In this document: positions 17,167-28,044 of the stretch, one piece after another
How the letters are laid out: each line of letters begins with the position of its first letter
How positions within the stretch are numbered: position 1 is the first letter of the stretch
From: Gracilimonas amylolytica
GTDB taxonomy: Bacteria > Bacteroidota > Rhodothermia > Balneolales > Balneolaceae
DNA: 64,000 nt
Assembly (NCBI RefSeq): GCF_002911695.1
Contig: NZ_PQBS01000007.1
Span: forward strand, 107,666 to 171,665
Reading direction: 5' to 3'
Program-made: the position numbers and the translations under genes
Notes under the pieces: generated by a model
What the model saw: the letters and a program-made list of their open reading frames with translations, nothing else
The model's database searches: none
Told to the model about the DNA's origin: nothing

Positions 17167-18474
17167 TTATTTTTGCCTGAAGACCATGGTGATCGGAACC
17201 CCCTTGAATCCAAAACGCTGGCGGATCTTCCCTTCTATAAACTTCCGATAATTTGGGGGCAACTCATGTGGACTATTCATAAAAAACTTGAACACCGGTG
17301 GATTACTTTTTACCTGGGTGCCATATGTTATCTTAAGCTGCTGTCCTCTTTTCATCGGCAAAGGACGTTCTCCTAACATTTGTTCGATAAACTCGTTGAA
17401 TTCAGAGGTCGGTATCTCCTTTTTCCTCTCTTCAATCACCATTTGTGCCATATCCAATACTTTATGAACCCGCTTTTTATTTAAGGCTGAGATCGTAACA
17501 ATTGGCACGTAAGAAAGTTGTGGAACTGAGGTATAGATGTATTCCTCAAATTCTTTAACGGTATTGGTATCCTTTTCAGGTACTAAGTCCCATTTATTCA
17601 GGACAATGACCAAACCCTTATTAAATTTTTCAGCTTCTTTTAACACTCTTTTATCCTGAGCATCAAAACCCTGCATGGCATCAACCAAAAGAATGGCTAC
17701 GTCACATTCTCTGATCGCTTTATCAGTCCTTACAGTACTATAAAACTCTATATTTTCTTTGACCTTGGTTCGCCTTCTTAGTCCGGCCGTGTCAACCAGG
17801 ATATAATCTTTGTTGTTATAATGAAGGTGACTGTTCAAAGAATCGCGTGTGGTTCCGGCGATATCCGTTACAATAGCTCTTTGGTCATTAAGCAAAGCGT
17901 TGAACAGGCTGCTTTTTCCTACATTAGGGCGACCTATAAAGGCTAATTTTGGCGTTTCAACTTCAGGTTCAGGCTCTGCTTCAGGAAGATGCTCTACTAC
18001 TTTGTCAAGCAGATCACCGGTTCCCATACCACTGATCGATGATATCGGATACAGGTCTTCAAAGCCTAACTCATAAAATTCAGTGGCGTTTAACCTTCTC
18101 TCCTCGTTATCTGCTTTGTTTACAACCAGGATCACCGGCTTATCCTCTTCTCTAAGTAAGGAGGCCACAGCTTTGTCAAGGGTATTTACCCCGGTTTCCA
18201 CATCCACCACAAACAAGATGACATCCGATTCTTCCAGGGCAATATGTACCTGTTCCCTGATACCAACCGACATCACATTCATATCATCCGGAAGGTAACC
18301 TCCGGTATCGATCACGCTGAATTCCCGGCCATTCCAAAAGGTTTCTCCGTAATGTCTGTCTCGGGTTACACCATATTCATCATGAACGATAGCTTTTCGT
18401 TTTCCGATCAATCGGTTAAAAAAGGTGGATTTACCAACGTTTGGGCGTCCTACAATTGAAACTACTGGAAGCAT
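17167..18474 (-). CDS. der: Ribosome-assembly GTPase Der (EngA)
   Basis: The 435-residue protein has two tandem GTPase domains and a C-terminal KH-like domain. G1 motifs are GRPNVGKSTFFN (8-19) and GRPNVGKSSLFN (near 181-192); each has DTxG (DTGGYLPDD, DTAGLRRR) and NKxD (NKADN, NKWD) motifs. Der is essential for 50S subunit maturation. The start is directly preceded by a short divergent gap to the small membrane gene at 18540. Length is normal. Confidence 0.97.
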   Translation of the reverse strand: MLPVVSIVGRPNVGKSTFFNRLIGKRKAIVHDEYGVTRDRHYGETFWNGREFSVIDTGGYLPDDMNVMSVGIREQVHIALEESDVILFVVDVETGVNTLDKAVASLLREEDKPVILVVNKADNEERRLNATEFYELGFEDLYPISSISGMGTGDLLDKVVEHLPEAEPEPEVETPKLAFIGRPNVGKSSLFNALLNDQRAIVTDIAGTTRDSLNSHLHYNNKDYILVDTAGLRRRTKVKENIEFYSTVRTDKAIRECDVAILLVDAMQGFDAQDKRVLKEAEKFNKGLVIVLNKWDLVPEKDTNTVKEFEEYIYTSVPQLSYVPIVTISALNKKRVHKVLDMAQMVIEERKKEIPTSEFNEFIEQMLGERPLPMKRGQQLKITYGTQVKSNPPVFKFFMNSPHELPPNYRKFIEGKIRQRFGFKGVPITMVFRQK

Positions 18475-18539
18475 TTTAAGTGTTAGATTCTTAGATTAAA
18501 ACAAGCAACAAAGGTACGCATTATTAAGCACAATATACT

Positions 18540-18779
18540 ATGCTTCAAAGCTTTTACGAAAACTTCGGTTTCTTAGGCGCATTATTCTTAGCCGTGTTTT
18601 TTTTCATTTTCTTCATATTCTGGATGGCCGGCATGGCAGGGATCACTTTACCCTATGATGGAGGACAAAAAAAAGGTCATAACTGGCAAATTGCTCTCGC
18701 TATCTTTATCCCTGTTTACCCTGTTGCATGGTTGGTTTATGATATGTATCGGCAAAGGAAATACATGAAGGAAGATTAA
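18540..18779 (+). CDS. Small hypothetical membrane protein
   Basis: A 79-residue protein with two predicted membrane helices (about 10-32, very Phe-rich, and 48-66) separated by a hydrophilic loop (PYDGGQKKGHNW). It ends in a charged tail RQRKYMKED. No family is recognised. It is flanked by divergent der and convergent helicase genes and therefore is probably a single-gene transcript. Confidence 0.65.
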   Translation: MLQSFYENFGFLGALFLAVFFFIFFIFWMAGMAGITLPYDGGQKKGHNWQIALAIFIPVYPVAWLVYDMYRQRKYMKED

Positions 18780-18793
18780 ACAATAACTTTTGG

Positions 18794-20816
18794 TTATTCG
18801 CCTAACGCTTTTTGATTTCCCTCAGGTAAGTTTTGAGGGTTATTTTCTTCCACTAACCTCCATTCTTCCACTAAGTCCTCATTCATGTCCTTTAAAAAGC
18901 GAGAAGGCTGCGTGAAATAATCTCCATAGGCCGATTGAGCCAACACCGGATAACTGAAATACAGCATCTTTTCGGCCCTTGTTACCGCAACATAAAGTAG
19001 CCTCAATTCTTCATCCAGCTGCTTTTCATCCTCCACTGAATATGCAGACGGTATGATCCCATCCAGACATTGTATAATGAACACATGCTTCCATTCCAAT
19101 CCCTTAGCGGAATGAATAGTACTGAGGATCAACGGCGCCTCTTCCTTGGTCTTTTGCTCGGTATCTACAGCCGTGGCAGTGATCGGGTCAAGGGCCAGCT
19201 CCTCAAGCATCTTTGACAGGGAACTAAAGCTCTCTGATACGTTAACAAATGCCTCCAAGTCTTTGATGCGCTTAGGATAATCATCGTATCTTTTTTTGCA
19301 GAATACTTTATAATAATCAGTGATCAACTCGATCACTTTGGGTACAGAATGATCATTTTCTTTTATACTGACCAACAACTTGCTCAATTCTTTAAGCTGA
19401 TCGATATAAGATTGACTTGTGGTATCAGACAGATCCAGTTGATATGGGTTTTTAGCCAACCGTATCCATTCAAATAGATCCTGAGCTGTCTTAGGACCAA
19501 TTCCATCAAGAAGCATCAGAACCCGGTTCCAGGCAATGGTATCCATTGGATTCACCAATACCCGAACATGAGCCAGTACATCTTTTATATGAGCCGCTTC
19601 AGTGAATTTTTGCCCTCCATACTTCACAAATGGGATATTCTTCCGGTTTAATTCTACTTCCAGGTCAAATGAATCCCTGCCATTTCTGAAAAGAACGGCT
19701 ATATCGTTCAGGTCTGTTTCCTGTTCTCGTAACTGCAGTACCAATTGTGTGATGAAACGGCTCTGATCGTGCTCACTTGAAGATTGAACCAGAGCCGGCA
19801 GGTCCCCTCTTTCGTTATTTGAATGCAGTTGTTTTTCAAATTTAAAATTAGCCTGTTTCAGTAACTGATTGGCAACTTCAAGTATTTGAGGTGTGGAACG
19901 ATAATTCTCTTCCAGCTTAATGAGCTTTGTACCTTCAAATCGCTCAGGAAATTCAAGTATGTTTTGATGATCAGCCCCTCTGAATGAGTAAATACTTTGT
20001 GCATCATCCCCAACCGCCATAATGTTTCCATGCACACTGGAGAATAATTCTGTGAGATCCGCCTGTAGTTTATTCGTATCCTGAAATTCATCTACCATTA
20101 CATGCCTATTCCCTAAAGCTACCTTAATGCGAATATCATCGTTCTTCCTAAGCAGATCTCTGGTGTTGATAAGGAGATCATCAAAATCCATGACAAAATT
20201 CTTCTCCTTGTATGCTTCATAGGCATCTGCCACTTCAAGGATCTTGTCTTCCTGCTCCAGAAATTGAGGATAATCCTCCTGCAGAACGATTCTGGTATCG
20301 AGGTTCTTATTCTTTCCGGTACTGATAATTTTCAGCAGTGTATTCTTATTAGGGAACCGTTTCTTTTTTTTGTGCAGATTGAGTTGTGTGCGTACAAACT
20401 GTATCACTTCAAGGGAATCTGAAGTATCGATGATCGTAAAATTTGTAGGATACCCTATAGCATCAGCGTAACGGTGTAAAAGCATACTGCAATAAAAATG
20501 AAAGGTCCCTCCCTGAACCTGCTTACACCGCTCATCCAGAATATTACTGGCCCGATTTAGCATTTCCTTAGCCGCACGCCTTGTAAAAGTAAGCAGCAAG
20601 ATCTCCGAGGGTTTGACCCCACTTTCTACGAGTCTGGCAACTCTATGAACCAGGGTTCTGGTCTTCCCGGTTCCGGCACCGGCGACAACCAGTGCGGGCC
20701 CATTACCATGGAAAACTGCTTCCAGCTGTCTCTCATTTAATAACTCATGATAAGCTATAGAATAGTCTTCCGGTCGTTTAAGAGGCTCATCTTTCTGTAG
20801 AACAAATTTCTTCATG
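18794..20816 (-). CDS. UvrD/PcrA/Rep-type ATP-dependent DNA helicase (SF1A)
   Basis: A superfamily 1A 3'-5' helicase of about 673 residues: Q motif and Walker A in LNERQLEAVF...AGAGTGKTRTL, motif II VDEFQDTN, motif III GDDAQSIYSFRGA, motif IV region LEENYRS, and C-terminal LSTIHSAKGLEWKHVF and YVAVTRAE. It probably acts in repair or replication restart. A TTG 15 bases upstream is in frame, but the ATG at 20816 is preferred. PcrA, UvrD and Rep cannot be told apart here. Confidence 0.92.
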
Positions 20817-20999
20817 CTCCAAGATAGCAATCTGCTGCTATATGTAAAAATTATGTATTGCTAAACGACCTATCTCTGTAAGTCTCAGTAAGAAATCACA
20901 CAAAATAAAAGTCCTGTTTTATACTTTCCTTTTCTCCCTGTCGCCTGATATATTCCATCCTTTAAAATCACAAAGTTCAAAATCAGATAAACAAGTTTA

Positions 21000-21665
21000 A
21001 TGATCAACGAACCCTCATTGGTTCCAAGAGAAGTTGGATGGATCGAAGTGGTCTGTGGTGGCATGTTTTCCGGTAAAACTGAGGAACTCATCAGGCGTGC
21101 CAAACGAGCCCATATAGCCGGCCAGCATGTAGTTATAGTCAAACCTTCGTTAGATAAACGTTACAGCGATGAAGAAGTGGTCTCTCACAACGAGACAGCC
21201 CTCCCTTCAATTTTAGTGGATACAGCCGACCAGATCGTATTGTTAACCAGTAGCGCTAAAGTAGTGTGTATAGATGAAGCCCAGTTTTTTGATGACCGCG
21301 TGGTTGAAGTGGCAAATACATTGGCCAATGGTGGAAAGCGGGTTATAGTAGCAGGACTTGATATGGACTCCGATGGAAAGCCATTTGGCCCTATGCCCTA
21401 TTTATTGGCAATTGCAGAGTACGTAACTAAATTACATGCAATTTGTGCTGAAAGCGGAACCATGGCTCATTATTCACAAAGTGTCGTTGAAAAAGAAGAT
21501 CAGGTGTTGGTTGGAGAATATGATTCTTATGAACCCAGGGCGCGACATTGTTTCCGCCCACCCTATGATAAAAGACGGGGTAAACCGATCAAGCCATTTC
21601 GTAATGCAAACTCAGAGGAGTCTAAGAACAGATCTTCTGAACAAACACAAAATGAACTTATTTAA
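21000..21665 (+). CDS. tdk: Thymidine kinase (type II, TK1-like)
   Basis: A 221-residue TK1-family kinase with P-loop GGMFSGKT at 20-27, the DEAQFF motif with catalytic E93, and the lasso region near residues 140-190. It salvages thymidine to dTMP. Two of the usual four zinc cysteines are replaced: the first pair reads CAES instead of CxxC and the second reads ARHC instead of CxxC, so the structural zinc site is probably absent. The nucleoside transporter follows after 9 bp, forming a salvage operon. Confidence 0.93.
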   Translation: MINEPSLVPREVGWIEVVCGGMFSGKTEELIRRAKRAHIAGQHVVIVKPSLDKRYSDEEVVSHNETALPSILVDTADQIVLLTSSAKVVCIDEAQFFDDRVVEVANTLANGGKRVIVAGLDMDSDGKPFGPMPYLLAIAEYVTKLHAICAESGTMAHYSQSVVEKEDQVLVGEYDSYEPRARHCFRPPYDKRRGKPIKPFRNANSEESKNRSSEQTQNELI

Positions 21666-21674
21666 ATAATTCCT

Positions 21675-23003
21675 ATGGACGTCATTCGCGGTATAATTGG
21701 TATTGTTGCCTTATTAGGACTTGCTCTTGCTTTCAGCAATAACAGAAAGAACATAAACTGGAAACTGGTTGGTATCGGTGTTGGCTTTCAATTCCTTTTA
21801 GCCATTTTTATACTGAAAGCCGATGTAATGGCCGGTTTCTGGGCCCCACTTGGCTGGCCTATGATCGCCTTTCAAAAAGTTGCCAGCTTTTTTGTGGTTG
21901 TTTTAAATTATACCACTGAAGGAGCTTCTTTTATCTTTGGCCGGCTTGGTCAGGGCCCTGAACATCCCGAAAGTTTAGGGGTCTTCTTTGCCTTTCAGGT
22001 ACTTCCGACCATTGTATTTTTTGCTTCATTGACGGCAATATTATATCACTATGGAATTCTTCAGTTTGTGGTTAAAATGGTTTCAAAAGGTATTCAGAAG
22101 CTATTGGGCACATCCGGAGCTGAAACACTTTCCGTGGTTTCCAACATATTTGTTGGTCAGACGGAAGCCCCACTGGTTATCAAGCCATTTATTGAGAAAA
22201 TGACGAAATCGGAACTCATGGTGGTTATGACCGGTGGTATGGCCACTATTGCAGGAGGTGTCATGGCGGCTTATGTGGCTATGCTTGGCACTCCCTTTGC
22301 GGAAGCCAATGGCCTTGAGATAGCCGTAGCACAGCAACTTTTTGCTGAACGATTGTTAGGAGCAAGTTTGATGGCGGCACCGGCTGCGTTGGTAATAGCC
22401 AAGATCCTTTACCCCGAAGATGGTGAACCCGTTACAAAAGGTGAAGTTTCCATGCATGTCGAAAAAACAGATGCGAACGGTATCGATGCTGCTGCTACCG
22501 GTGCAGGTGTTGGACTAAAGTTAGCATTAAATGTTGGCGCCATGTTATTGGCATTCATTGCATTACTTGCAATGTTCAATGGCATTCTTGGTTGGGGAAG
22601 TGATCTGTTAGGCATTACCTCTCTGTTAGGTGACACCCTTACCATTGAGATGCTCTTAGGCTGGGTGTTCGCCCCCATTGCCTGGCTGATCGGAGTTCCG
22701 TGGGCGGATGCGGTTAATATGGGATCCATGCTTGGTACAAAGATCGTTTTAAATGAATTTGTGGCATATTTACAACTTGCAGAGGAAGTCAGTGCTGCAA
22801 ATATATCTCCCAAAACTATTGCTATGGCAACCTTTGCACTATGTGGATTTGCTAACTTTTCTTCCATTGCAATTCAGATCGGTGGTATAGGAGGCTTGGC
22901 ACCGGGCAGAAAATCAGACCTTGCAAAGTTTGGCGTCAAAGCCGTATTTGCCGGAACCCTGGCAAACCTTATGACCGCTACCTTTGCCGGAATGTTATTT
23001 TAA
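21675..23003 (+). CDS. Concentrative nucleoside transporter (NupC/CNT family)
   Basis: A 442-residue polytopic protein with the CNT signatures [14 protein letters not shown] near 156-169, the conserved [16 protein letters not shown] near 186-201 and [20 protein letters not shown] near 394-413. It imports nucleosides with protons or sodium across the inner membrane. It lies 9 bp after thymidine kinase, so uptake and phosphorylation of thymidine are coupled genetically. Length is typical of bacterial CNTs. Confidence 0.93.
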   Translation: MDVIRGIIGIVALLGLALAFSNNRKNINWKLVGIGVGFQFLLAIFILKADVMAGFWAPLGWPMIAFQKVASFFVVVLNYTTEGASFIFGRLGQGPEHPESLGVFFAFQVLPTIVFFASLTAILYHYGILQFVVKMVSKGIQKLLGTSGAETLSVVSNIFVGQTEAPLVIKPFIEKMTKSELMVVMTGGMATIAGGVMAAYVAMLGTPFAEANGLEIAVAQQLFAERLLGASLMAAPAALVIAKILYPEDGEPVTKGEVSMHVEKTDANGIDAAATGAGVGLKLALNVGAMLLAFIALLAMFNGILGWGSDLLGITSLLGDTLTIEMLLGWVFAPIAWLIGVPWADAVNMGSMLGTKIVLNEFVAYLQLAEEVSAANISPKTIAMATFALCGFANFSSIAIQIGGIGGLAPGRKSDLAKFGVKAVFAGTLANLMTATFAGMLF

Positions 23004-23030
23004 TCTGCATTGAAGCGAGTCTAATTAGAT

Positions 23031-24755
23031 ATGACAGGACTTCGATATATACTGATTACGGTAACCCTGATATATCTCTCACTATCTTTTAACGTATCTG
23101 CTCAAGATACACGATCCACCTTACCGGTAGGGACTGTAAATGACACCCAGGTTTTTTTTGATGAGCTATTAAATGAATTTGCCAAATCCGGACATAAAAG
23201 CCCGGAACTGCAGGAACTAAAGTCTTTCCTTCCCCTATTTTTAAACTATAAGGCTAAAATAGCCCTTGGCAGAGATTCAGGCTTATATGAAGATCCATCC
23301 ATACTTCAAGAATATGATCAGTACGTGACAGAGGCTGCTTATTCCTTTTTACAGGATCGGGTAGTAAAACCAAAACTGTTTGATGAATTCAGTGAACGAT
23401 ATGATTGGGAATTAAAGGTGTTTCATGTTCTTATCACACCAAATGACTCTACAGAATTGAGCACGATCGATATCAGGCTAAATAAAGCCCGGGAGGATAT
23501 TCTAAATGGTATTCCTTTGGATGAGGTCAATAAAAGATACTCAAGCGTTATGCGGGGACGTAAAACCGGCGGCACCCTGCCATGGATCACAGCCGGCACA
23601 ACGGTAAAGGCCTTTGAGGATGTAGTATTTGATCTAAGAGTGGGTGAAGTATCAGAGATTTTTAGAACCCAATTTGGCTTTCATATTGCCGTAGTTCTGG
23701 ATAAGCGTGATAAGAATCCTGCCCGTTTAGTGAATCATGTTTACACACAGCGAAAACCCGATTCTAGTTTTGTCGAAAAAATAAATAAGGCCTACCGGGC
23801 TTTGGCAGATTCCGGCCGTAGCTGGGATGAAGTAGTCCTGAATTACTCAGAAGATCCGGCTTCTGTCTCGAGGGAGGGTAACATTGGGTGGATCGATTAC
23901 ACCATAAACCTGCCGGAAGAATTTCTGAATAAAGTAATGACACTGCCCGCTCCCACCCCGTATACCGAACCCATCGAAACACAATTTGGATACCATATTT
24001 TTAAAATTGATTCCATCAGGACATTCGATCATCTTGATGATAGAAACGAATTTTTGAGAAGCAGGTTTGAAAATATAAATTACGATTTTGAGGATAAGAA
24101 TTTCATTCTGGAACAAGCAAACAAGAGATATCCGGATCAAACATTTACTGAGCATAATGTAGCAGAGGTAACCATTAGCCTCTTTCCGGAATTCAAGGAA
24201 ATAGCACGATCCTACCTCAATGGATTGGTTATCTTTAAAATAAACGAAGATCATATCTGGTCTGCCAACAAAGAAGATTCACTTGCTGTTCAAGACATAT
24301 ATCAAACCAATAAAGATCTATATAGAATAGAAGAAAGACCCTTATACTATCAATTTTCAGCAAATGATTTGAGTCTTATTGAACAAGTGATCACATATGT
24401 TCAGAGTGACAACCCTCCTTCTTCTGTAAAAAGTGAATTCCAGGGAGTTGAGGTATCAATGGATTCAAGCACTGTATATGCGAATATTACTGAATTTGAT
24501 CTCAAATTGAAGGAACCTGAAACATTTACTGATATCATCCCTCTTAATGATAGATTTACAACTGTTTGGCTGGATAAACACCTTGAAAGTCGTCATATGA
24601 CCTATAATGAAGCCTTTGGTCAGATATTCAATAGTTACCTGCCTCAGAAGGAACAAAGGTTTATTAATGACTTAAGAGACCGTTATAATGTAGCGGAGAA
24701 TTATCCTAATTTAGAGCAAGCCTACAAAAGCTATACCTTTAGTCATGAGAATTAA
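23031..24755 (+). CDS. SurA-like PpiC-type peptidyl-prolyl isomerase with tandem parvulin domains
   Basis: A 574-residue periplasmic foldase. It has a Sec signal (about 1-25, cleavage near NVSAQD) and two parvulin domains: residues about 130-225 (WELKVFHVLITP... TQFGFHIAVV) and about 240-330 (ETQFGYHIFKI). The remaining C-terminal 240 residues are not recognised. It likely chaperones outer-membrane proteins together with the next two genes. It overlaps the following gene by 11 bp. Confidence 0.88.
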   Translation: MTGLRYILITVTLIYLSLSFNVSAQDTRSTLPVGTVNDTQVFFDELLNEFAKSGHKSPELQELKSFLPLFLNYKAKIALGRDSGLYEDPSILQEYDQYVTEAAYSFLQDRVVKPKLFDEFSERYDWELKVFHVLITPNDSTELSTIDIRLNKAREDILNGIPLDEVNKRYSSVMRGRKTGGTLPWITAGTTVKAFEDVVFDLRVGEVSEIFRTQFGFHIAVVLDKRDKNPARLVNHVYTQRKPDSSFVEKINKAYRALADSGRSWDEVVLNYSEDPASVSREGNIGWIDYTINLPEEFLNKVMTLPAPTPYTEPIETQFGYHIFKIDSIRTFDHLDDRNEFLRSRFENINYDFEDKNFILEQANKRYPDQTFTEHNVAEVTISLFPEFKEIARSYLNGLVIFKINEDHIWSANKEDSLAVQDIYQTNKDLYRIEERPLYYQFSANDLSLIEQVITYVQSDNPPSSVKSEFQGVEVSMDSSTVYANITEFDLKLKEPETFTDIIPLNDRFTTVWLDKHLESRHMTYNEAFGQIFNSYLPQKEQRFINDLRDRYNVAENYPNLEQAYKSYTFSHEN

Positions 24756-25638
24756 AATTTTACCACTCTTACTTATTGCCCTGGTAATGACGCAGGCCTG
24801 TCAGACCAACAGCAGTTCTGAGACCGTGATCCTGGCCGAAGTGGGTAATATGGCACTCACAAAATCCGAAGCGGAATCATTCATCCCTAAAAATGCCCTG
24901 CAAGCTGACAGCTCATTAGCTCTCAAAAAATACACCGACGACTGGGTTCGGAAACAGGTCATTTTGCAGGAAGCGGATCGCCTGAACTTTGCAAACCGAA
25001 GAGATGTGAGAGAGCGCCTGAAACGTGTTCAGGATGAATTCATGTTACAGGCTGTTCAGGATTACATTATCAGTGAGTTTGAAGACGATATGAGCGTGAG
25101 CGAGCTTGAAGCACGAAATTATTATCAACAGAATAAAGAGAAATTTACTCTCGAAGAGCAATACGTCCAATACCGGCATGTAGTTACAGAAACCATGGCG
25201 GATGCTCAGAACGCAAAGCGTGAACTAATGAGAGGAACCGATTGGGAAACCGTGGCAAAAAGATACTCCAAGTATGCGGATCTCAAGATCAGGGAGTCAC
25301 AGAAATTCTGGCCTATTTCGATCTCAGGCGGTGATGTAAACATGTTGAACCGTTATTTGAGAGTTAATGGTCCTTCCGAGATCTCACCAATTTACCGCTC
25401 GGGCAATGAATATCATTTTGTACAGTTAATAGAAGAGCGACCTGAAGGCGACCACCCGGACCTGGATTGGTTGATCGAACAGATCCGTGAATGGTTGACG
25501 CTCGAAAAACGTAAAAGAGCATTCAACACATACGTTAAGAATCTTTATCTTCAGGCACAGGCAAACAACGAAATTAAAATTTACAATCAATCTGAAGAAA
25601 GCAGCAGTGCTTTCGCAGATACCGTATCACTGAATTAA
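24745..25638 (+). CDS. Lipoprotein PpiC/SurA-like peptidyl-prolyl isomerase
   Basis: A 297-residue protein with a lipoprotein signal (ALVMTQACQ, lipid-modified C19), a SurA-N-like helical region (about 30-115) and a parvulin-like region from EEQYVQYRHVV to NEYHFVQLIE. The parvulin part is degenerate: the usual QFGYHI motif reads RSGNEYHFV, so it may be mainly a chaperone. It is translationally coupled to both neighbours (11-bp overlap upstream, 8-bp gap downstream). Confidence 0.85.
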   Translation: MRIKILPLLLIALVMTQACQTNSSSETVILAEVGNMALTKSEAESFIPKNALQADSSLALKKYTDDWVRKQVILQEADRLNFANRRDVRERLKRVQDEFMLQAVQDYIISEFEDDMSVSELEARNYYQQNKEKFTLEEQYVQYRHVVTETMADAQNAKRELMRGTDWETVAKRYSKYADLKIRESQKFWPISISGGDVNMLNRYLRVNGPSEISPIYRSGNEYHFVQLIEERPEGDHPDLDWLIEQIREWLTLEKRKRAFNTYVKNLYLQAQANNEIKIYNQSEESSSAFADTVSLN

Positions 25639-25646
25639 ACTAACTG

Positions 25647-27029
25647 ATGAAGAAAACACTTTTTGTACTTCCACTTCTGCTGATCACTTTTTTATCACTT
25701 ACAGATCTTAATGCACAACAAAAACCGGTCTTAGCAGATCGCATTGTAGCTCACGTTAACGACAACATCATTTTAAAATCTGATATTGATCAAAGTGTCG
25801 CTGATTATCTGCGTCAAGCTCGTGTTTCAGGACAAAGCATCGAATTCAGTGAAGATCTCTGGTTTAACTTTCTTGAATCAGCTATAAATAACTATGTAAT
25901 GCTTGAGAAGGCTGAGATCGATTCTATTACGGTTTCAGATGATGAAGTTAATCTTCAAATGGATCAGCGCATCCGTCAGCTTGTATCCCAGGCCGGCAGT
26001 GAGCGGGCCCTTGAACAAGCCTTTGGAAAGTCCATTATTCAGCTTCGGGCTGATTTCAAGGAAGATTTCCGAGAGCAGATGATCGCACAGCGTGTTCAGC
26101 AACAGAAAATTCAATCTATCAGCATTACAAGGCCTGAGGTGGAAGAATTCTTTAATGCCATTCCTGTCGATTCCCTTCCCACCATTCCGGAACAGGTTGC
26201 ACTATCCCAAATTGTAGTCATTCCACCGGCTAAAGATGACGCCAAACAGGCCGCTTATGAATTTGCAGAACAACTGCGAGATTCTATTGTAACACACGGT
26301 AAATCCATTGAAGAACTGGCACGTCGCCATAGTGATGACCGTGGTTCAGCTGCTAATGGCGGTGCGTTGCCGTTAATGTCGCTGAACGAGTTGGTGTCAG
26401 AGTATTCCGCTGCAGCCTCTGCCCTTCAGCCCGGAGGTATCTCAAAGGTAGTTGAAACTCAGTTTGGCTTTCACATCATCAAACTTAACCGAAGAGTTGG
26501 TGATCAGATAGAAACCAATCACATTCTTATTTCAATAGATAACGAACAACTTGATGAAGATTTTGCGGTAGAAAAACTTACTACTCTCAGAGACAGCATT
26601 ATGAATAACGATGATGTTGAATTTGCATCCATAGCCCGTAAGGAAAGTGAAGATCCTAACTCAGCTCCTTATGGAGGAAAGATCTTTGATCCACAATCCG
26701 GAGAGCGGCTCATTCCTTTGAATCGCCTGGACCCTGCAATGTATCGCATCGTTCTCTTGATGGATGAGGAAGGATATATTTCTGAACCCCGATCATTCAC
26801 GCTTCAAAGCCAAAACAAGAAAGCTTATCGCATAGTAAGACTGGATGAGCAGATCCCGGAACATATTGCCAACCTTGATCAGGATTATGAAAGGATCAAG
26901 AATATTGCGCTTCAGCAAAAGCAAAACCGTGTTATGCAGCAATGGATAGAAGATCTTAGGAACGATGTGTATATAGAATACAAGATCGATAGACCTGATA
27001 ATACATCAGACCTGGAGACAACTCTATGA
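25647..27029 (+). CDS. SurA-like periplasmic peptidyl-prolyl isomerase/chaperone
   Basis: This 460-residue protein is closest to canonical SurA: signal peptide (about 1-24, cleaved near LNAQQ), SurA N-terminal domain starting ADRIVAHVNDNIILKSDI, and two parvulin domains (about 180-285 ending TQFGFHIIKL, and about 288-395). It assists maturation of outer-membrane proteins. Its stop overlaps the start of the MoxR gene by 4 bp, so four genes (23031-28021) appear coupled. Confidence 0.92.
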   Translation: MKKTLFVLPLLLITFLSLTDLNAQQKPVLADRIVAHVNDNIILKSDIDQSVADYLRQARVSGQSIEFSEDLWFNFLESAINNYVMLEKAEIDSITVSDDEVNLQMDQRIRQLVSQAGSERALEQAFGKSIIQLRADFKEDFREQMIAQRVQQQKIQSISITRPEVEEFFNAIPVDSLPTIPEQVALSQIVVIPPAKDDAKQAAYEFAEQLRDSIVTHGKSIEELARRHSDDRGSAANGGALPLMSLNELVSEYSAAASALQPGGISKVVETQFGFHIIKLNRRVGDQIETNHILISIDNEQLDEDFAVEKLTTLRDSIMNNDDVEFASIARKESEDPNSAPYGGKIFDPQSGERLIPLNRLDPAMYRIVLLMDEEGYISEPRSFTLQSQNKKAYRIVRLDEQIPEHIANLDQDYERIKNIALQQKQNRVMQQWIEDLRNDVYIEYKIDRPDNTSDLETTL

Positions 27030-28021
27030 GCGATGGTCAGGTAAATGATTCAGTAGAACTGGCTGATGAATTTCATCAGGTTTTTCATGAGATCAAAGCT
27101 GAAATTCACAAAGCTGTAATCGGGCAGGAAAAGATCATTGAACTGCTTTTGATCAGCCTGTTTTCTAAAGGTCACTGTGTATTGGTGGGCGTTCCCGGTC
27201 TCGCTAAAACACTGCTTATCAGAACATTGGCTCAATCACTGAATCTAACGTTTAATCGTATTCAGTTCACGCCCGATCTCATGCCTGGGGATATTACCGG
27301 AACAGAAGTGATCGAAGAAAACAAGGACTCAGGTCGTAAGGAATTTACCTTTATCAAGGGGCCTGTTTTTGCGAATATCGTACTGGCAGATGAGATCAAC
27401 CGTACCCCACCAAAAACGCAGGCCGCTTTACTTGAAGGAATGCAGGAATATCATGTAACAACCGGTGGTAAAACCTACGATCTGGATCAGCCTTTCTTTG
27501 TATTGGCAACGCAAAACCCCATTGAGCAGGAAGGCACCTACCCTTTACCCGAAGCACAGCTCGATCGTTTTATGTTCAATATCTGGGTGGATTATCCTTC
27601 TTTGGACGAGGAAAAAGAGATCGTCAGTAAAACCACGGCCTATCAAAATATTCAGATCCAACCTTTACTCACCAAAAAGAAGATCCAGCAGCTTCAGGCT
27701 TTGGTCCGTGAAGTTCCTGTTCCGGAAAATGTACTTGATTTTGCCGTTGAGCTCGTAGCCAAAACCAGACCGGGCACCGAAATAGCGCCTGAATTTATTA
27801 ACAAATACATGAGCTGGGGAGCCGGTCCCAGAGCCTCTCAATACCTGATCCTTGGTGGTAAAGCACGTGCACTTTCTCAGGGACGCTATCACGTAACGGA
27901 AGATGATATTCGGGAGCTTGCCATTCCGGTATTGAGACACCGTATCGTAAATAATTATGCTGCTGAAGCCGAAGGTTTTACCACCGTCAAACTGATCGAA
28001 ATGCTTTTAGATCAGGCGTAG
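27026..28021 (+). CDS. MoxR family AAA+ ATPase
   Basis: A 331-residue MoxR ATPase with Walker A GVPGLAKT at 55-62, Walker B LADEINRTPPKTQAALLEGMQE and sensor motif LATQNPIEQEGTYPLPEAQLDRF. MoxR proteins are chaperone-like ATPases that usually work with VWA proteins. Its 5' end overlaps the SurA-like gene by 4 bp, and the VWA membrane protein follows 23 bp later; the DUF58 gene often found between them is missing. Confidence 0.94.
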   Translation: MSDGQVNDSVELADEFHQVFHEIKAEIHKAVIGQEKIIELLLISLFSKGHCVLVGVPGLAKTLLIRTLAQSLNLTFNRIQFTPDLMPGDITGTEVIEENKDSGRKEFTFIKGPVFANIVLADEINRTPPKTQAALLEGMQEYHVTTGGKTYDLDQPFFVLATQNPIEQEGTYPLPEAQLDRFMFNIWVDYPSLDEEKEIVSKTTAYQNIQIQPLLTKKKIQQLQALVREVPVPENVLDFAVELVAKTRPGTEIAPEFINKYMSWGAGPRASQYLILGGKARALSQGRYHVTEDDIRELAIPVLRHRIVNNYAAEAEGFTTVKLIEMLLDQA

Positions 28022-28044
28022 TTCTTAGCTGAGGAGGAATTGAC

